Shown here in pieces: positions 1 through 7,677 of a stretch of 41,776 nt of DNA. Both the position numbers and the translations under genes were made by a program. The number at the start of each line of letters is the position of its first letter. Within the stretch, counting starts at the first letter, position 1. The stretch lies in contig DATLXH010000058.1 in NCBI GenBank assembly GCA_035576005.1, positions 1-41,776 of the forward strand, given 5' to 3'. The stretch is from DATLXH01 sp035576005 (lineage in GTDB: Bacteria; Acidobacteriota; Thermoanaerobaculia; Gp7-AA8). The notes beneath the pieces were generated by a model. It worked only from the letters and a program-made list of their open reading frames with translations, made no database searches and was not told the origin of the DNA.

Positions 1-1187
1 TCGAGTAATCCTGTTGCACACCAGCGATGCTTCATCATGCCTCCGCGCCAGCGTTTCACACGATTCGTAAGACGTCGGACGCTGGAGAACGCGGACTCGA
101 TCGGATTGGTCGTGACCAGGTGAGTCGCCAATGCAGGATCGATTCGCAGCCGGGTTACGGTGAGCGTTTCTTCGAGGCCTTCGCGCAGACTGCTCGCAGC
201 ATCCGGTGCGATTCGATCGAGGTAGGCAGCCAATGTCAGGAGCTGCTTGCGTGCGCGCTCCACTTCGAGTTCTGCCCACGCCTTGTCGAGCATTCTTGCA
301 ACTTCAGGCCAGTGCCGGTCAGGCACGTGCGCTTCGATGTTTCGTTTCTTGTGGACGCGGCAGCGTTGCACCAACCCGCGTGTGCCCCACACTCTGGTGA
401 TCGACTTTCTCAGCGCTTTGCCCCCGTCGATCACGAACAGAGTGTTCCGTTCCGCATCGAGGCCTCGATCGATCAGCCCTTCGAGCAGCGACTTACATAC
501 TTCGCCGTTCTCGGTTGCCCCCTCGCGGAACCCCAGCACCCGCTTGGAGCCGTCCTCGGCCAACCCCAGAGCCACGACGATCGTCGTGTCGGCCCAGCAG
601 ATCCCATCGATGAAGATCACCGGGAACCGCGTGTCCTCGAGCCTGCGCTCGCTCAGCTCCGCGATCGTTTTCACCGAAGCCGACATGAACGCACGGCTCA
701 CGCTCGAGCGCTTGACTCCGAATCCACCGGCGGCCGACTCGATCACTCCTTCGTAGTCGCGACATGAGACCCCGCGTACCATGCGTCGCAGCGCAGCCGC
801 AGGCATCGCCTCTTCCCGACGTGCAAGCCCGTACACCTCGAGAGGCAACTCCCTGCTCGCCGTTCGTACGCGCGGCCGCTCGATCCCGATCTTCTGGCCG
901 GCGATGGTAATCACTCCTCGCTGCCTTCCGTGCCGGCTCGCGCCTCGCTCGGGCTGATGCTCGTAACGAGTCCCGCATAACCGGTCGACCTCGTCGTTCA
1001 TCAATAAAGCCGCGAGCTCGACTCCCAGCCGGACTCCGAACTGGTGCAGACCTTCCTGCATCTCTCGCAGCACATCCGATCGATCCAGCGTCAACTGCAC
1101 TACCCCAGACCCTCGCGATTCACTCTCTGATGCTCTCTTCGTTCTCTTTGTCCGTTGCTGCCGCTGCTTCTGATACGCTTTCTTCAT
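1..1187 (-). CDS. IS256-family (mutator-type) transposase, C-terminus off the contig
   Basis: Reading leftward from the ATG at 1187 gives an uninterrupted frame of 395 codons to the contig edge. The start is supported by AAAAGGAGAACCGCC just upstream. The protein has a basic N-terminus (MKKAYQKQRQQR). A central stretch with DGICWADTTIVVALGL and GFREGATENGEV matches the DDE catalytic core of IS256/mutator transposases. The C-terminal part (TNPIESAFSSVRR, then MMKHRWCATGLL) is also typical. Family members are about 400-430 residues, so only a short tail is missing. The product catalyses cut- or copy-and-paste transposition at the element ends. No internal stop was seen, so it may be functional. 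Confidence 0.85.
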   Translation of the reverse strand, partial: MKKAYQKQRQQRTKRTKRASESESRGSGVVQLTLDRSDVLREMQEGLHQFGVRLGVELAALLMNDEVDRLCGTRYEHQPERGASRHGRQRGVITIAGQKIGIERPRVRTASRELPLEVYGLARREEAMPAAALRRMVRGVSCRDYEGVIESAAGGFGVKRSSVSRAFMSASVKTIAELSERRLEDTRFPVIFIDGICWADTTIVVALGLAEDGSKRVLGFREGATENGEVCKSLLEGLIDRGLDAERNTLFVIDGGKALRKSITRVWGTRGLVQRCRVHKKRNIEAHVPDRHWPEVARMLDKAWAELEVERARKQLLTLAAYLDRIAPDAASSLREGLEETLTVTRLRIDPALATHLVTTNPIESAFSSVRRLTNRVKRWRGGMMKHRWCATGLL

Positions 1188-1275
1188 GGCGGTTCTCCTT
1201 TTTGTTCCCACCCGGATCCTAAATCCGGTCGAGGGAACCGCCACTTCCAATTTCAACTACAGTCGGGACATCGTC
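1..1275 (-). mobile_element. IS256-family insertion sequence, left copy (partial)
   Basis: The outer 139 bases (1137-1275) are the reverse complement of 41638-41776 with a single mismatch, so the same element sits in opposite orientation at both contig ends. The shared sequence stops sharply at 1275, which I take as the element tip; the tip reads GACGATGTCCCGAC inward. The other end lies beyond base 1. No target duplication can be checked because only one flank is visible. The element reads away from the graspetide genes, which begin about 140 bases outside it. Confidence 0.85.
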
Positions 1276-1414
1276 CAGCGGCGGCGGCTAGGAGCTACTC
1301 GCCGTCGAGCGACGAGGTAAGTACCTCCGCCGGGCGTCATCTGGAGCGGCCAAACGATCGCCACCTGGGTGACGCCACTCTCGGGGTGCGACGTCACTAA
1401 CAAGTCGCCATCGG

Positions 1415-1735
1415 GTGATGGCATACTCATGCTCGATGAATAACCCAACCGCAATGACAGGAAACTTTTTGCTCCAATATCAGGAGACGCATGTTGACAC
1501 TGAGGGTACCGATATTCTGTGTGCGACGTCGACGATGACCAAGTCCATCGAAGAGCAGGATCAGGATCCAGAGGTGAACGCTTCGATCATCTGCGCGACA
1601 GGAACCGCCACCGCCACGATCGAAGACCAGGATCAAGATCCGAAGCTGATGGCGACGCAGACGATGACTGAAACAACTGAATCGCCGGATCAGGATGCGC
1701 CGAGCGCCGGCTACTTTGCCATTCCTCGTGCCTGA
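1415..1735 (+). CDS. Graspetide (omega-ester peptide) precursor with three core repeats
   Basis: Small acidic peptide, up to 106 aa. Its C-terminal two-thirds carries three similar cores: TSTMTKSIEEQDQDP (residues 38-52), TGTATATIEDQDQDP (62-76) and a looser TQTMTETTESPDQDAP (81-96). Each has alternating Thr donors followed by Glu/Asp acceptors (TxTxT, then E, then DxD). That is the layout expected of peptides cross-linked by side-chain esters or amides made by ATP-grasp ligases. Residues 17-30 would be the leader (NFLLQYQETHVD). The stop overlaps the ligase ATG by one base (TGATG), implying translational coupling. The start is uncertain: GTG 1415 and ATG 1418, 1436 and 1454 are in frame and none has a good Shine-Dalgarno. 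The tail ends YFAIPRA. Identification rests on the repeats and the partner gene; the product topology is not known. Confidence 0.85.
   Translation: MMAYSCSMNNPTAMTGNFLLQYQETHVDTEGTDILCATSTMTKSIEEQDQDPEVNASIICATGTATATIEDQDQDPKLMATQTMTETTESPDQDAPSAGYFAIPRA
1526..1702 (+). repeat. Triplicated graspetide core-coding repeat
   Basis: Three imperfect in-frame copies encode the Thr-rich/acidic cores at about 1526-1570, 1598-1642 and 1655-1702. The DNA copies share segments such as CAGGATCAGGATCC, CAGGATCAAGATCC and CCGGATCAGGATGC. The spacer between cores 1 and 2 is 9 residues (EVNASIICA) and between cores 2 and 3 only 4 (KLMA). Each of the first two cores is preceded by a short ILCA or IICA motif, suggesting tandem duplication of a unit of about 24 codons. 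Confidence 0.8.
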
Positions 1736-2664
1736 TGCTCCTGATCGTGTCCCATGAAGGCGATCAAACGGCGAACTACCTGTGTGGCAAACTCCAATCG
1801 CCATTCGTTCGCCTGAACACGGATACATGTGCCCAGACGGTGCGCGTGAGATATGCCAATGCGGCGCCGGCACTCGAGATCTCAGGCGCAGTCCTTACAC
1901 CCGATGATGTGCAGAATATCTGGCTCAGGCGACCAAAGCCGGTCTCGATCCCGGCGCGAGACGATGCGGCCGAACACGCGCATGTCGTCAATGAATGGGG
2001 TGAGGCATTGGAGGGTTTTCTCGCGCACGTTCCACGAGCGAAGTGGATGAACCACCCGGTTAACAACGTAGCGGCGTCTCACAAGCTCGAGCAGCTAACG
2101 CGAGCGGAGGCATATGGGCTTGCCGCGCCGCGCACCCTGGTCACGCAATCGAACGCGGAGTTACGAGGGTTCTGGAGCGAGATGAATGGTCGCGTCATCG
2201 TGAAGCCTCTCGCGTCCGGGTTTCTGGAACGCGAAGACGGAGCGCACACCTCGATCTACACGAATCGTGTTGAAGCCGACCAGCTGGAATCGCCCGTCCT
2301 CAGCACGTGTCCGACGCTCTTCCAAGAAGAAATTGAGAAGGTGTATGACGTCCGCCTCACGGCCGTCGATGACGTCTTAACTGCCGTCGCACTACGCCGG
2401 GATGACGTCGACGATCCCGATGTCCGCAGGGACAACATGCGTCACGTCCATTACGAAGTCGTGCAGATCCCGCTTGCAACCGCGGCGGCCGTACGTGCGC
2501 TTCTCCACTCGTACGATCTACGCTTCGCGGCGGTGGATTTCGGTGTCACCGAGCGCGGCGAGTGGGTTTTCTTTGAAATCAATCCCAACGGACAGTGGGC
2601 CTGGCTCGATCTCGTGGGCGTAACACACCTCTGGCAGAACTTTGACGATGCCTTTCATGCGTAA
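1735..2664 (+). CDS. ATP-grasp graspetide ligase (MvdD/PsnB-like macrocyclase)
   Basis: A 309 aa ATP-grasp protein of the size usual for microviridin/plesiocin-type ligases. Such enzymes phosphorylate Asp/Glu side chains of the precursor with ATP and join them to Thr/Ser (ester) or Lys (amide). The N-terminus (MLLIVSHEGDQTANYL) resembles the family's pre-ATP-grasp domain. VIVKPLASGF near residue 154 is the ATP-binding Lys strand, YDVRLTAVDD follows in the central domain, and FFEINPNGQWAWLD near the C-terminus carries the Glu and Asn metal ligands in the form characteristic of graspetide ligases. It starts in the stop codon of the precursor gene and overlaps the next gene, so all three are one transcription unit. 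Only one ligase is present, so ester formation alone is the simplest expectation; the cores contain a single Lys. Confidence 0.9.
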   Translation: MLLIVSHEGDQTANYLCGKLQSPFVRLNTDTCAQTVRVRYANAAPALEISGAVLTPDDVQNIWLRRPKPVSIPARDDAAEHAHVVNEWGEALEGFLAHVPRAKWMNHPVNNVAASHKLEQLTRAEAYGLAAPRTLVTQSNAELRGFWSEMNGRVIVKPLASGFLEREDGAHTSIYTNRVEADQLESPVLSTCPTLFQEEIEKVYDVRLTAVDDVLTAVALRRDDVDDPDVRRDNMRHVHYEVVQIPLATAAAVRALLHSYDLRFAAVDFGVTERGEWVFFEINPNGQWAWLDLVGVTHLWQNFDDAFHA

Positions 2665-3439
2665 GGCGTTCTCATGGCTGGCCGACGCCATCTTTTGGAT
2701 CCTCCTGAGACTCTGCGTGGTGGAATGCAGCTTCCAGCAGGTACGAGATCGGAAGTACAAATTTCCTTTGGATTTGCCTGATCCAACGACGATGCAGATC
2801 TCAGATACCCTCAGCGACGCTGCCGCCTCTGAATTGGATCGAGTTGAATCGCGCAGGAAGGGTGTGGATGACAAGGCGCGGATGCTCCTCACCCTTGTCA
2901 GCCTTCTCGTGACACTCACCGCGACGTTCGCGGTACGACTCGAGTGGCCATGGCTGGCGCTAGGGCCGCTGCTTTGTTTTCTTGCCTCAGCGGCACTCAT
3001 GACCGGCTATATCGCCGTGGGCGGCGGCATGATCCCCCGCCTCGACCCGAGTGAAGCCACACTCGCGGAGGATGACCTGAAGAAGGTGCTCGTCGTCGAC
3101 CTACTCAGAAGCGCACGAGATGCGCAGAACACGACGCACTTTCTCGTAGACGTCTACCGCGCAGGCCTGAGGGCGTTCATCGTCGGATTACTTTGCGCCG
3201 TCGGAATCGCGATGTTGTCGCTCGTGCGTACGCCGGTCGACTCCATGTCTCGTGTTATCCAGCAGCTTCGCGGCGACACGGCACTCCGCAACGAGCTTCG
3301 TGGACCGCCGGGGGCGCCAGGCCCAATCGGTCCGGCCGGCCCGGTGGGGCCCACTGGAAACACGGGTCCGATGGGCCCGCAAGGACCCACAGAACAACGG
3401 AGAGAGGTTCTACAGCGTGCACCACTCGGCTCCTCGTGA
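2648..3439 (+). CDS. Membrane protein with collagen-like Gly-X-Y tail, third gene of the graspetide operon
   Basis: About 263 aa. ATG 2648 overlaps the ligase by 17 bases; ATG 2657 is an alternative. One hydrophobic segment is near the N-terminus (SWLADAIFWILLRLCVV). After a polar, charged stretch come two adjacent membrane helices (MLLTLVSLLVTLTATF and ALGPLLCFLASAALM) and a later one (FIVGLLCAVGIAMLSLV). The C-terminus then holds about nine Gly-X-Y triplets, from GPPGAPGPIGPAGP to GPMGPQGP. I do not recognise the membrane domain. The position suggests export, immunity or surface display of the graspetide, but this is inference; no ABC transporter or protease is present. The Gly-X-Y tract ends abruptly at an unrelated 13-residue tail, just before a recombinase remnant, so the tail may be truncated. 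Confidence 0.7.
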   Translation: MPFMRKAFSWLADAIFWILLRLCVVECSFQQVRDRKYKFPLDLPDPTTMQISDTLSDAAASELDRVESRRKGVDDKARMLLTLVSLLVTLTATFAVRLEWPWLALGPLLCFLASAALMTGYIAVGGGMIPRLDPSEATLAEDDLKKVLVVDLLRSARDAQNTTHFLVDVYRAGLRAFIVGLLCAVGIAMLSLVRTPVDSMSRVIQQLRGDTALRNELRGPPGAPGPIGPAGPVGPTGNTGPMGPQGPTEQRREVLQRAPLGSS

Positions 3440-3442
3440 TAT

Positions 3443-3582
3443 GAGCTGGCGGTGCAGGGTACGATCCACGTGGTGCAGTCTCTCGCAGGCCACGCCGACA
3501 TCTCTATCACAGCGCTGTACACGGCGGTCTGGGACGAGGACAAGCGCGCAGCGGTACAACGGCTGCGGCTTCGCTTCGCAAG
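3443..3582 (+). pseudogene. Tyrosine recombinase C-terminal remnant
   Basis: The frame reads VVQSLAGHADISITALYTAV and continues DEDKRAAVQRL. This is the end of the catalytic domain of XerC/D-type tyrosine recombinases, with the conserved GH and the nucleophile Tyr. The catalytic Arg, the HxxR box and the whole N-terminus are absent, and no start codon fits. It abuts the end of the collagen-like gene, so it probably marks an old integration or deletion junction. After about residue 45 of the open frame the similarity ends. Confidence 0.65.
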
Positions 3583-3732
3583 AAATACGTCTCGGGCGCC
3601 GCGGACCGGCTACGGTCGTAGAATGTCGACTCCCGCGTTTAAGATGGTTGCTCTCTGGGTGGCGGACCATGCGCCTGCACAAGTACGAGTGCACAACTCC
3701 CTGTGCTGATATGAAGATACTCCGTCGAACGA

Positions 3733-4257
3733 TTGCGAAGGGTCGGGAGTGGCACGGACTGCATGTCCGCGCGTTCGCGAAGCTGCGTCTGCTCAACCGA
3801 TCATGACAGCCGGGCAGATATCGCGGCACAGCTTGAGGCCTTTGGCGCTTCGCGCGAAAGCGTCGTCACTCTGGATGTTCGGCCGCATCTTGGACATGTT
3901 CCGTACCTCGACCTGATAACTGATTCGGCGCCTCCCGGTTCGCGGCCCGAAGCTGTTGTCGAGTCGCAGGGAAGACCAATTCTTCTCGTTGTTCGCGCAG
4001 GAGCATCTCCATTGCCGCCGCGACTTCAGCGCACACTCACCCTTCGTGCTGATGGCAGTTTTCTAGGCGTCATTGAGCCGGGGCGATTGACCATGTATAG
4101 CCCGACCCTGGTTCCTGACCAGACTCAGGTCGTCCGCGACATACGTACAACCGAGATTATCGAACGGTCCCACAAGACCGCATTCCGTGTGTTCCTGACT
4201 TTAAATTTCGCCTTTCCACATCTGACTGAAGCTCCGACCGTTAAGGCCCCGCTATAG
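3733..4257 (+). CDS. Hypothetical protein, possibly a truncated remnant
   Basis: An open frame of up to 174 codons that I do not recognise. The first 25 codons have poor coding character (Arg/Ser/Cys-rich, no ribosome binding site), so the real segment may begin near 3805. The rest (GRPILLVVRAGASPLPP, then LRADGSFLGVIEPGRLTMY) reads as a soluble mixed alpha/beta domain without signal peptide or membrane helix. It sits between a recombinase scrap and a convergent gene, so it may be the 3' end of a longer gene cut by rearrangement. A small GTACCC/GGGTAC palindrome lies just after its stop, in the gap before the convergent gene. Confidence 0.35.
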   Translation: MRRVGSGTDCMSARSRSCVCSTDHDSRADIAAQLEAFGASRESVVTLDVRPHLGHVPYLDLITDSAPPGSRPEAVVESQGRPILLVVRAGASPLPPRLQRTLTLRADGSFLGVIEPGRLTMYSPTLVPDQTQVVRDIRTTEIIERSHKTAFRVFLTLNFAFPHLTEAPTVKAPL

Positions 4258-4290
4258 AGAGTACCCCCCGGGTACCCGCCACCGAGGATC

Positions 4291-5034
4291 TTACACAACG
4301 TGAAGGCGTCCAATGCCGTCATGTTCCCCGCTGGGTGCAACGTGTCTCTCGGCGCCGGGACCCACAGCTTCGCGGGCCGAAAGCCTACCTTCGGCGGCGA
4401 GGACATCCGCTCCGCTCCGCCGCAGCTCTACAGTTTTGATCGCCCAGTACATGGCAAAAGTTAATACCGACACTGTCTCGGCGAAATACTTCCACCAGCG
4501 ACCAAAGAAAATAGCGCTCACCGGCAGCGTAAACATCAGAATCCCCAATACTCGGTATGTGTAGTACAACCTCGCCGCTCGTTTCCGGTCAGGGACTAGT
4601 GAGGGCGACAACGTGTCTCCAGCACGATAGATGCAGACGTAGCCGAGGCACAAAAATAGAAGTATCGCTGAGGTGTAGTGCACTCGCGAGCGCAACTGGC
4701 CGCCTAGCTCGGACGCCAGGCGCATGGGAAATAGAGCGACCATCACCGCGAAGATTCCTGCAGCGTTTAATGCGTAGTTCTCGCGGCTACCGAAACCCTT
4801 GTACAGAAAAAGGGATATGCCAACCGCGATGAGCGCACCGACGAAGACATCGCCCATGAACGAGTAGTAATACTCGCTGATCGATTCCAGGAGCATCTCG
4901 CGGCGGAGCCACACCGGCACAGACAGCGCGATCGGCAACAACCCTCCGATCGCAGCGACACCGATACGCGAGCTGACGTACGTGTGCAGCATGTGCTTGC
5001 GCAACGATTCGGGGTCGTCTTGAGCTTCCTTCAT
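4291..5034 (-). CDS. Six-helix integral membrane protein of unknown function
   Basis: 247 aa. The start is fixed by GAGGAGG six bases before the ATG at 5034. The protein has about six hydrophobic segments: one near residues 25-45 (GVAAIGGLLPIALSVPVWL), then around FVGALIAVGISLFLY, AAGIFAVMVALFPM, SAILLFLCLGYVCI, VLGILMFTLPVSAIFF and a weaker one at VLTFAMYWAI. The motif SISEYYYSFMGDVFVG before helix 2 and the phrase YKGFGSRENYALN after it resemble a widespread uncharacterised bacterial membrane family that I cannot name with confidence. The last 40 residues are hydrophilic and cytoplasmic-like. It is a single-gene unit, convergent with the preceding ORF. Confidence 0.75.
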   Translation of the reverse strand: MKEAQDDPESLRKHMLHTYVSSRIGVAAIGGLLPIALSVPVWLRREMLLESISEYYYSFMGDVFVGALIAVGISLFLYKGFGSRENYALNAAGIFAVMVALFPMRLASELGGQLRSRVHYTSAILLFLCLGYVCIYRAGDTLSPSLVPDRKRAARLYYTYRVLGILMFTLPVSAIFFGRWWKYFAETVSVLTFAMYWAIKTVELRRSGADVLAAEGRLSAREAVGPGAERHVAPSGEHDGIGRLHVV

Positions 5035-5390
5035 CTGCTACCTCCTCTCACGTGGCGCGACAGCGTCACCGCATTCAGCGTGCCGAATGGAAAACGCGGC
5101 GAAGGACAAGTAGCCCGTCGGCGACGACAAGCCCTGCAGCTGCACGCTGTTTCGACTTGTGCTCTATCACGGTTACGTACGCATCGCGCCTTGTACCTTG
5201 ATTTCGAATCGTAGCTCGTAAAACTGGGAAGCGATTTCTCAATGCTTCTGGAAAGTAGTGCGACCAGGAACAGAAATTAAGCTGTGACCCCTCGGTTCAG
5301 AGCCTTGTTCAGCCACGAGGCGTGGGACCCGTCTTTCGCTTCGCATGTGCCTCGAGGACCCGACCTCACGGCGAATCGGCGTGGGACGCA
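5035..5390. other. Intergenic region without recognisable gene
   Basis: About 355 bases between the start of the membrane protein gene and the end of the small gene downstream of the Rhs remnant. I see no convincing ORF, RNA or terminator. It should contain the promoter of the leftward membrane-protein gene, but I cannot point to a clear pair of hexamers. Confidence 0.5.
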
Positions 5391-5750
5391 TTACCATCTT
5401 TTCAGGTCCTGTATATTTTCGACGGGCACGACCTTGAACTGATTCTGGATTGCGTTCAGGAACTCTCGGTCAGACTCACGCTGGCGGAGAAGAATCGCGA
5501 ATGATGTATGTAGCGAACTAAAACGCCGATCGCTGAGTCGGACAATAACTCGCGGTAGGACCGACGTGGAGTGTTGAACAGATGCAACGAGGCTTTCCCA
5601 ACGGATGAATCTGGTTGTTCGGAGTAGACTCCGAAACACAAAACCCTCCTTGTCGACACGATCAACAAAACCCCACCCAGTCGCCATCAGAAGCCATGTG
5701 AGCAACACGAAAACGAGTCCGGCAAGCCACACTGCGATATCGATGTCCAT
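5391..5750 (-). CDS. Small single-helix membrane protein downstream of Rhs (possible immunity protein)
   Basis: 119 aa. One strong N-terminal membrane helix (VWLAGLVFVLLTWLLMATGW, residues 7-26) is followed by a soluble domain of short strands (FIRWESLVASVQ, VIVRLSDRRFSSL) and a terminal helix. The look is that of a small PH-like membrane-anchored protein, but I cannot name the family. It starts nine bases after the stop of the Rhs frame on the same strand, so it is probably co-transcribed. Immunity genes usually occupy exactly that position after Rhs toxin tips; the role is therefore suggested by position only. There is no clear Shine-Dalgarno. Confidence 0.55.
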   Translation of the reverse strand: MDIDIAVWLAGLVFVLLTWLLMATGWGFVDRVDKEGFVFRSLLRTTRFIRWESLVASVQHSTSVLPRVIVRLSDRRFSSLHTSFAILLRQRESDREFLNAIQNQFKVVPVENIQDLKRW

Positions 5751-5759
5751 AGTTACCCA

Positions 5760-6928
5760 CTAATTGCAGGTGATACCTTTCACTTCGCAAAGGTTGAATG
5801 TTCCCGATAGACCTTCACCTAAACCACCACCACCCTTCATTCCCCAACTGCCGCTCGGAGACACATCTGTCGAGAAAGAGCCTCCAACCTCCTTTGCTGC
5901 GTCGACTTCAACGCCCCACTGAATGCCTTCAATATCACTCGCGCATTTCGCGTTGAAACTTCCGCCAACGCCACCGTTGAGACCAATGTAGGCACCCGCA
6001 CCGAATAGCTTCGAGCACATCACGAAGTATGTGCATCGTTTTTGGGACGACAAACACCTTGCGTTGAAAAAACCCATACTTCCACCGAAGCCAGCGAAGC
6101 CAAGCTTCAGGGTGAATCCAAGGTCAAGGCCGTATGTGATCCACGTGCCGCCCGGACAATCAGGACATGATTTAGAACACTTAAGACCAGTTCGATCGAC
6201 GAACGCGTTTGGATTGTCATTCGCATAACGGTAGAGGTTGACGTCCCCACGCAGCCCGATAGGATCGGCTGTGGTGTACCGCCCCCACCCACTTCGATAC
6301 CATCGAAAGATGTTGTAGCTGCGCTCCGTGACGCCGTTCGGACCCGACTCAAACTGTTCGGCTTCCTGCCCCGGAAGGCGAAGCGGCCGATGTCGTCCCT
6401 CCCCTGCGCGCAGTGAGAAGACTTGCCCGTAAGGCTCGTACTCCGCGCGCCAGACTACCTGTGCCGCTTGATTGGTCTGGAGGATTGGCGTCCCAAGGTG
6501 GTCGTTGAAGTAATAGGACACTTCGCCACTTGCATGATTGATCTGCGCGAGCGGTTCGCCGTTGAACCAGACGTAGTCATAAGCGACGGGCGGAGTTGCT
6601 GATGTAGTCGTTGCGGTTTCCGATATCAGGTTGAGCTCGGGGCTGTAGAAGTAGTAGCGCTTGTTGTCCGCGCTCGTCACCGAGGAAGCAGTCATCCCAG
6701 TCCGTGATGAGACTGTCCGAGCGGGGACGGTCGGTCCGGTCTGATCTGCCTCGAGGACCGATGCTGAGGCACCGGAGCAACGTCAGAATCCTCTTCCGAC
6801 TCGACGCTCTCCTCGATCGCTGCCATGGATGCACCCGCCGGCGAAACTGCGCCCGATCCAGCGGGGGCTTTGCCGACTCGAGCCCACCATACGTGACCGT
6901 CGTAAGTGTTGAAAGAGATGCCTGTCAC
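5760..6928 (-). pseudogene. 5'-truncated, frameshifted Rhs/YD-repeat protein with Cys/Gly-rich C-terminal tip
   Basis: The intact part (311 codons from ATG 6695) contains the Rhs core end: DYVWFNGEPLAQINHASGEV, YYFNDHLGTP, AEYEPYGQVF, RYTTADPIGL and NLYRYANDNP, ending in the conserved DRTGL. The variable tip after it is about 140 residues, Gly-rich, with around ten Cys (CSKSCPDC, CTYFVMCSKLF, FNLCEVKGITC). I see no known toxin catalytic motif. The frame stays open upstream to a TGA near 6790. A second frame (VTGISFNTYDGHVWW) looks like earlier Rhs-type coding, implying a frameshift around 6740-6790. Full Rhs proteins exceed 1000 aa, so this is a 3' remnant, left beside radC and partly overlapping its terminator. 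Tips of this kind are normally delivered as polymorphic toxins. Confidence 0.7.
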
Positions 6929-6964
6929 GGTTTGCCCGGCGAGGCCAACCGATGCAATCTCGTA

Positions 6965-6996
6965 ACAAAAAACGCGGGACCAAACGGCCCCGCGTT
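6965..6996 (-). terminator. Rho-independent terminator of the radC operon
   Basis: On the minus strand, seven bases after the radC stop, an 8-bp stem (AACGCGGG paired with CCCGCGTT, loop about 10 bases) is followed by a run of six T. This is a clean intrinsic terminator and marks the end of the leftward operon. Confidence 0.85.
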
Positions 6997-7002
6997 GAAA
7001 AC

Positions 7003-7677
7003 TTACATCGCGCCTCGCTGCTTCAGCGAGATGTATCGGCTAGCGCCGAGGATCAAATGATCGAGTACGTCGACGCCGAGAAGTTTGCCAGCTTCCACGA
7101 GTTTCCTGGTGAACATCAGGTCTTCGGCAGAGGGAGCCGGGTCACCGGAAGGATGGTTGTGAAACACGATGACGCTCGCCGCGTGCTCGTCGAGCGCGTG
7201 CCGGAGAACATCCCGAGTAGAGACGGTCGCCGAATTCAGCGTTCCGATGTAGATCTCGCGCTCTCGAATAATTCGGTTCTTCGAGTCGAGGTAGACCGCA
7301 CCGAGACGCTCTTGCACGAAGTGACCGAACCGGGCCAGCAACGACCGAGCGAGCATTTCAGGGTCGCGCACCGGGTCGGCAACCGGCAGGTCTCGACTGA
7401 CGGCGCGCCGTCCGAGCTCAAACGCGGCGGCAAGCTTTGCTGCGTTCGTCTCGCCGATGCCCGAAGTCTTGGAGTACGTCCGCCACTCACGACGCGAAAG
7501 CGATGTGAGCCCGTCGGCCAGCACGGAGCGAGCGGAGTCGAGCGCGTTTCGACCACGGCTGCCAGCTGAAAGTACCACCGCGACCAATTCCGAATCGGAG
7601 AGCGTCGCCACGCCGTGCAGGGCCAAACGCCGACGCGGCTGCTCATCGAGGGGCATGTCTGCAATCCGGAAGGTCAT
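7003..7677 (-). CDS. radC: RadC-family JAB/MPN domain protein
   Basis: 224 aa, the standard RadC length. Residues 73-82 (GIGETNAAKL) belong to the N-terminal helix-hairpin-helix region. The C-terminal JAB domain has the metal site FHNHPSGDPAPSAED (His173, His175, Asp186) with the upstream Glu at VQERLG (residue 123) and LGVDVLDHLILG after it. Despite its name, a direct repair role is not established. RadC copies are common on plasmids, ICEs and islands, and this one ends an operon of mobile-element genes. Its ATG overlaps the stop of the 63 aa gene by four bases (ATGA), so the two are translationally coupled. Confidence 0.93.
   Translation of the reverse strand: MTFRIADMPLDEQPRRRLALHGVATLSDSELVAVVLSAGSRGRNALDSARSVLADGLTSLSRREWRTYSKTSGIGETNAAKLAAAFELGRRAVSRDLPVADPVRDPEMLARSLLARFGHFVQERLGAVYLDSKNRIIREREIYIGTLNSATVSTRDVLRHALDEHAASVIVFHNHPSGDPAPSAEDLMFTRKLVEAGKLLGVDVLDHLILGASRYISLKQRGAM

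Noticed and set aside
1491..1540. ATG after AGGAGACGC inside the precursor gene
   Set aside because: It is out of frame with the core repeats and its frame ends after about 15 codons, so it does not start the precursor.
3154..3543. Minus-strand frame with GPxGP repeats
   Set aside because: The complement of a Gly-Pro-rich tract is itself Gly-Pro-rich. The plus-strand gene has membrane helices and operon context; the antisense frame has neither.
4252..4275. GTACCC/GGGTAC palindrome between convergent genes as a terminator
   Set aside because: The stem is only six pairs with a three-base loop and no T-run on either side.
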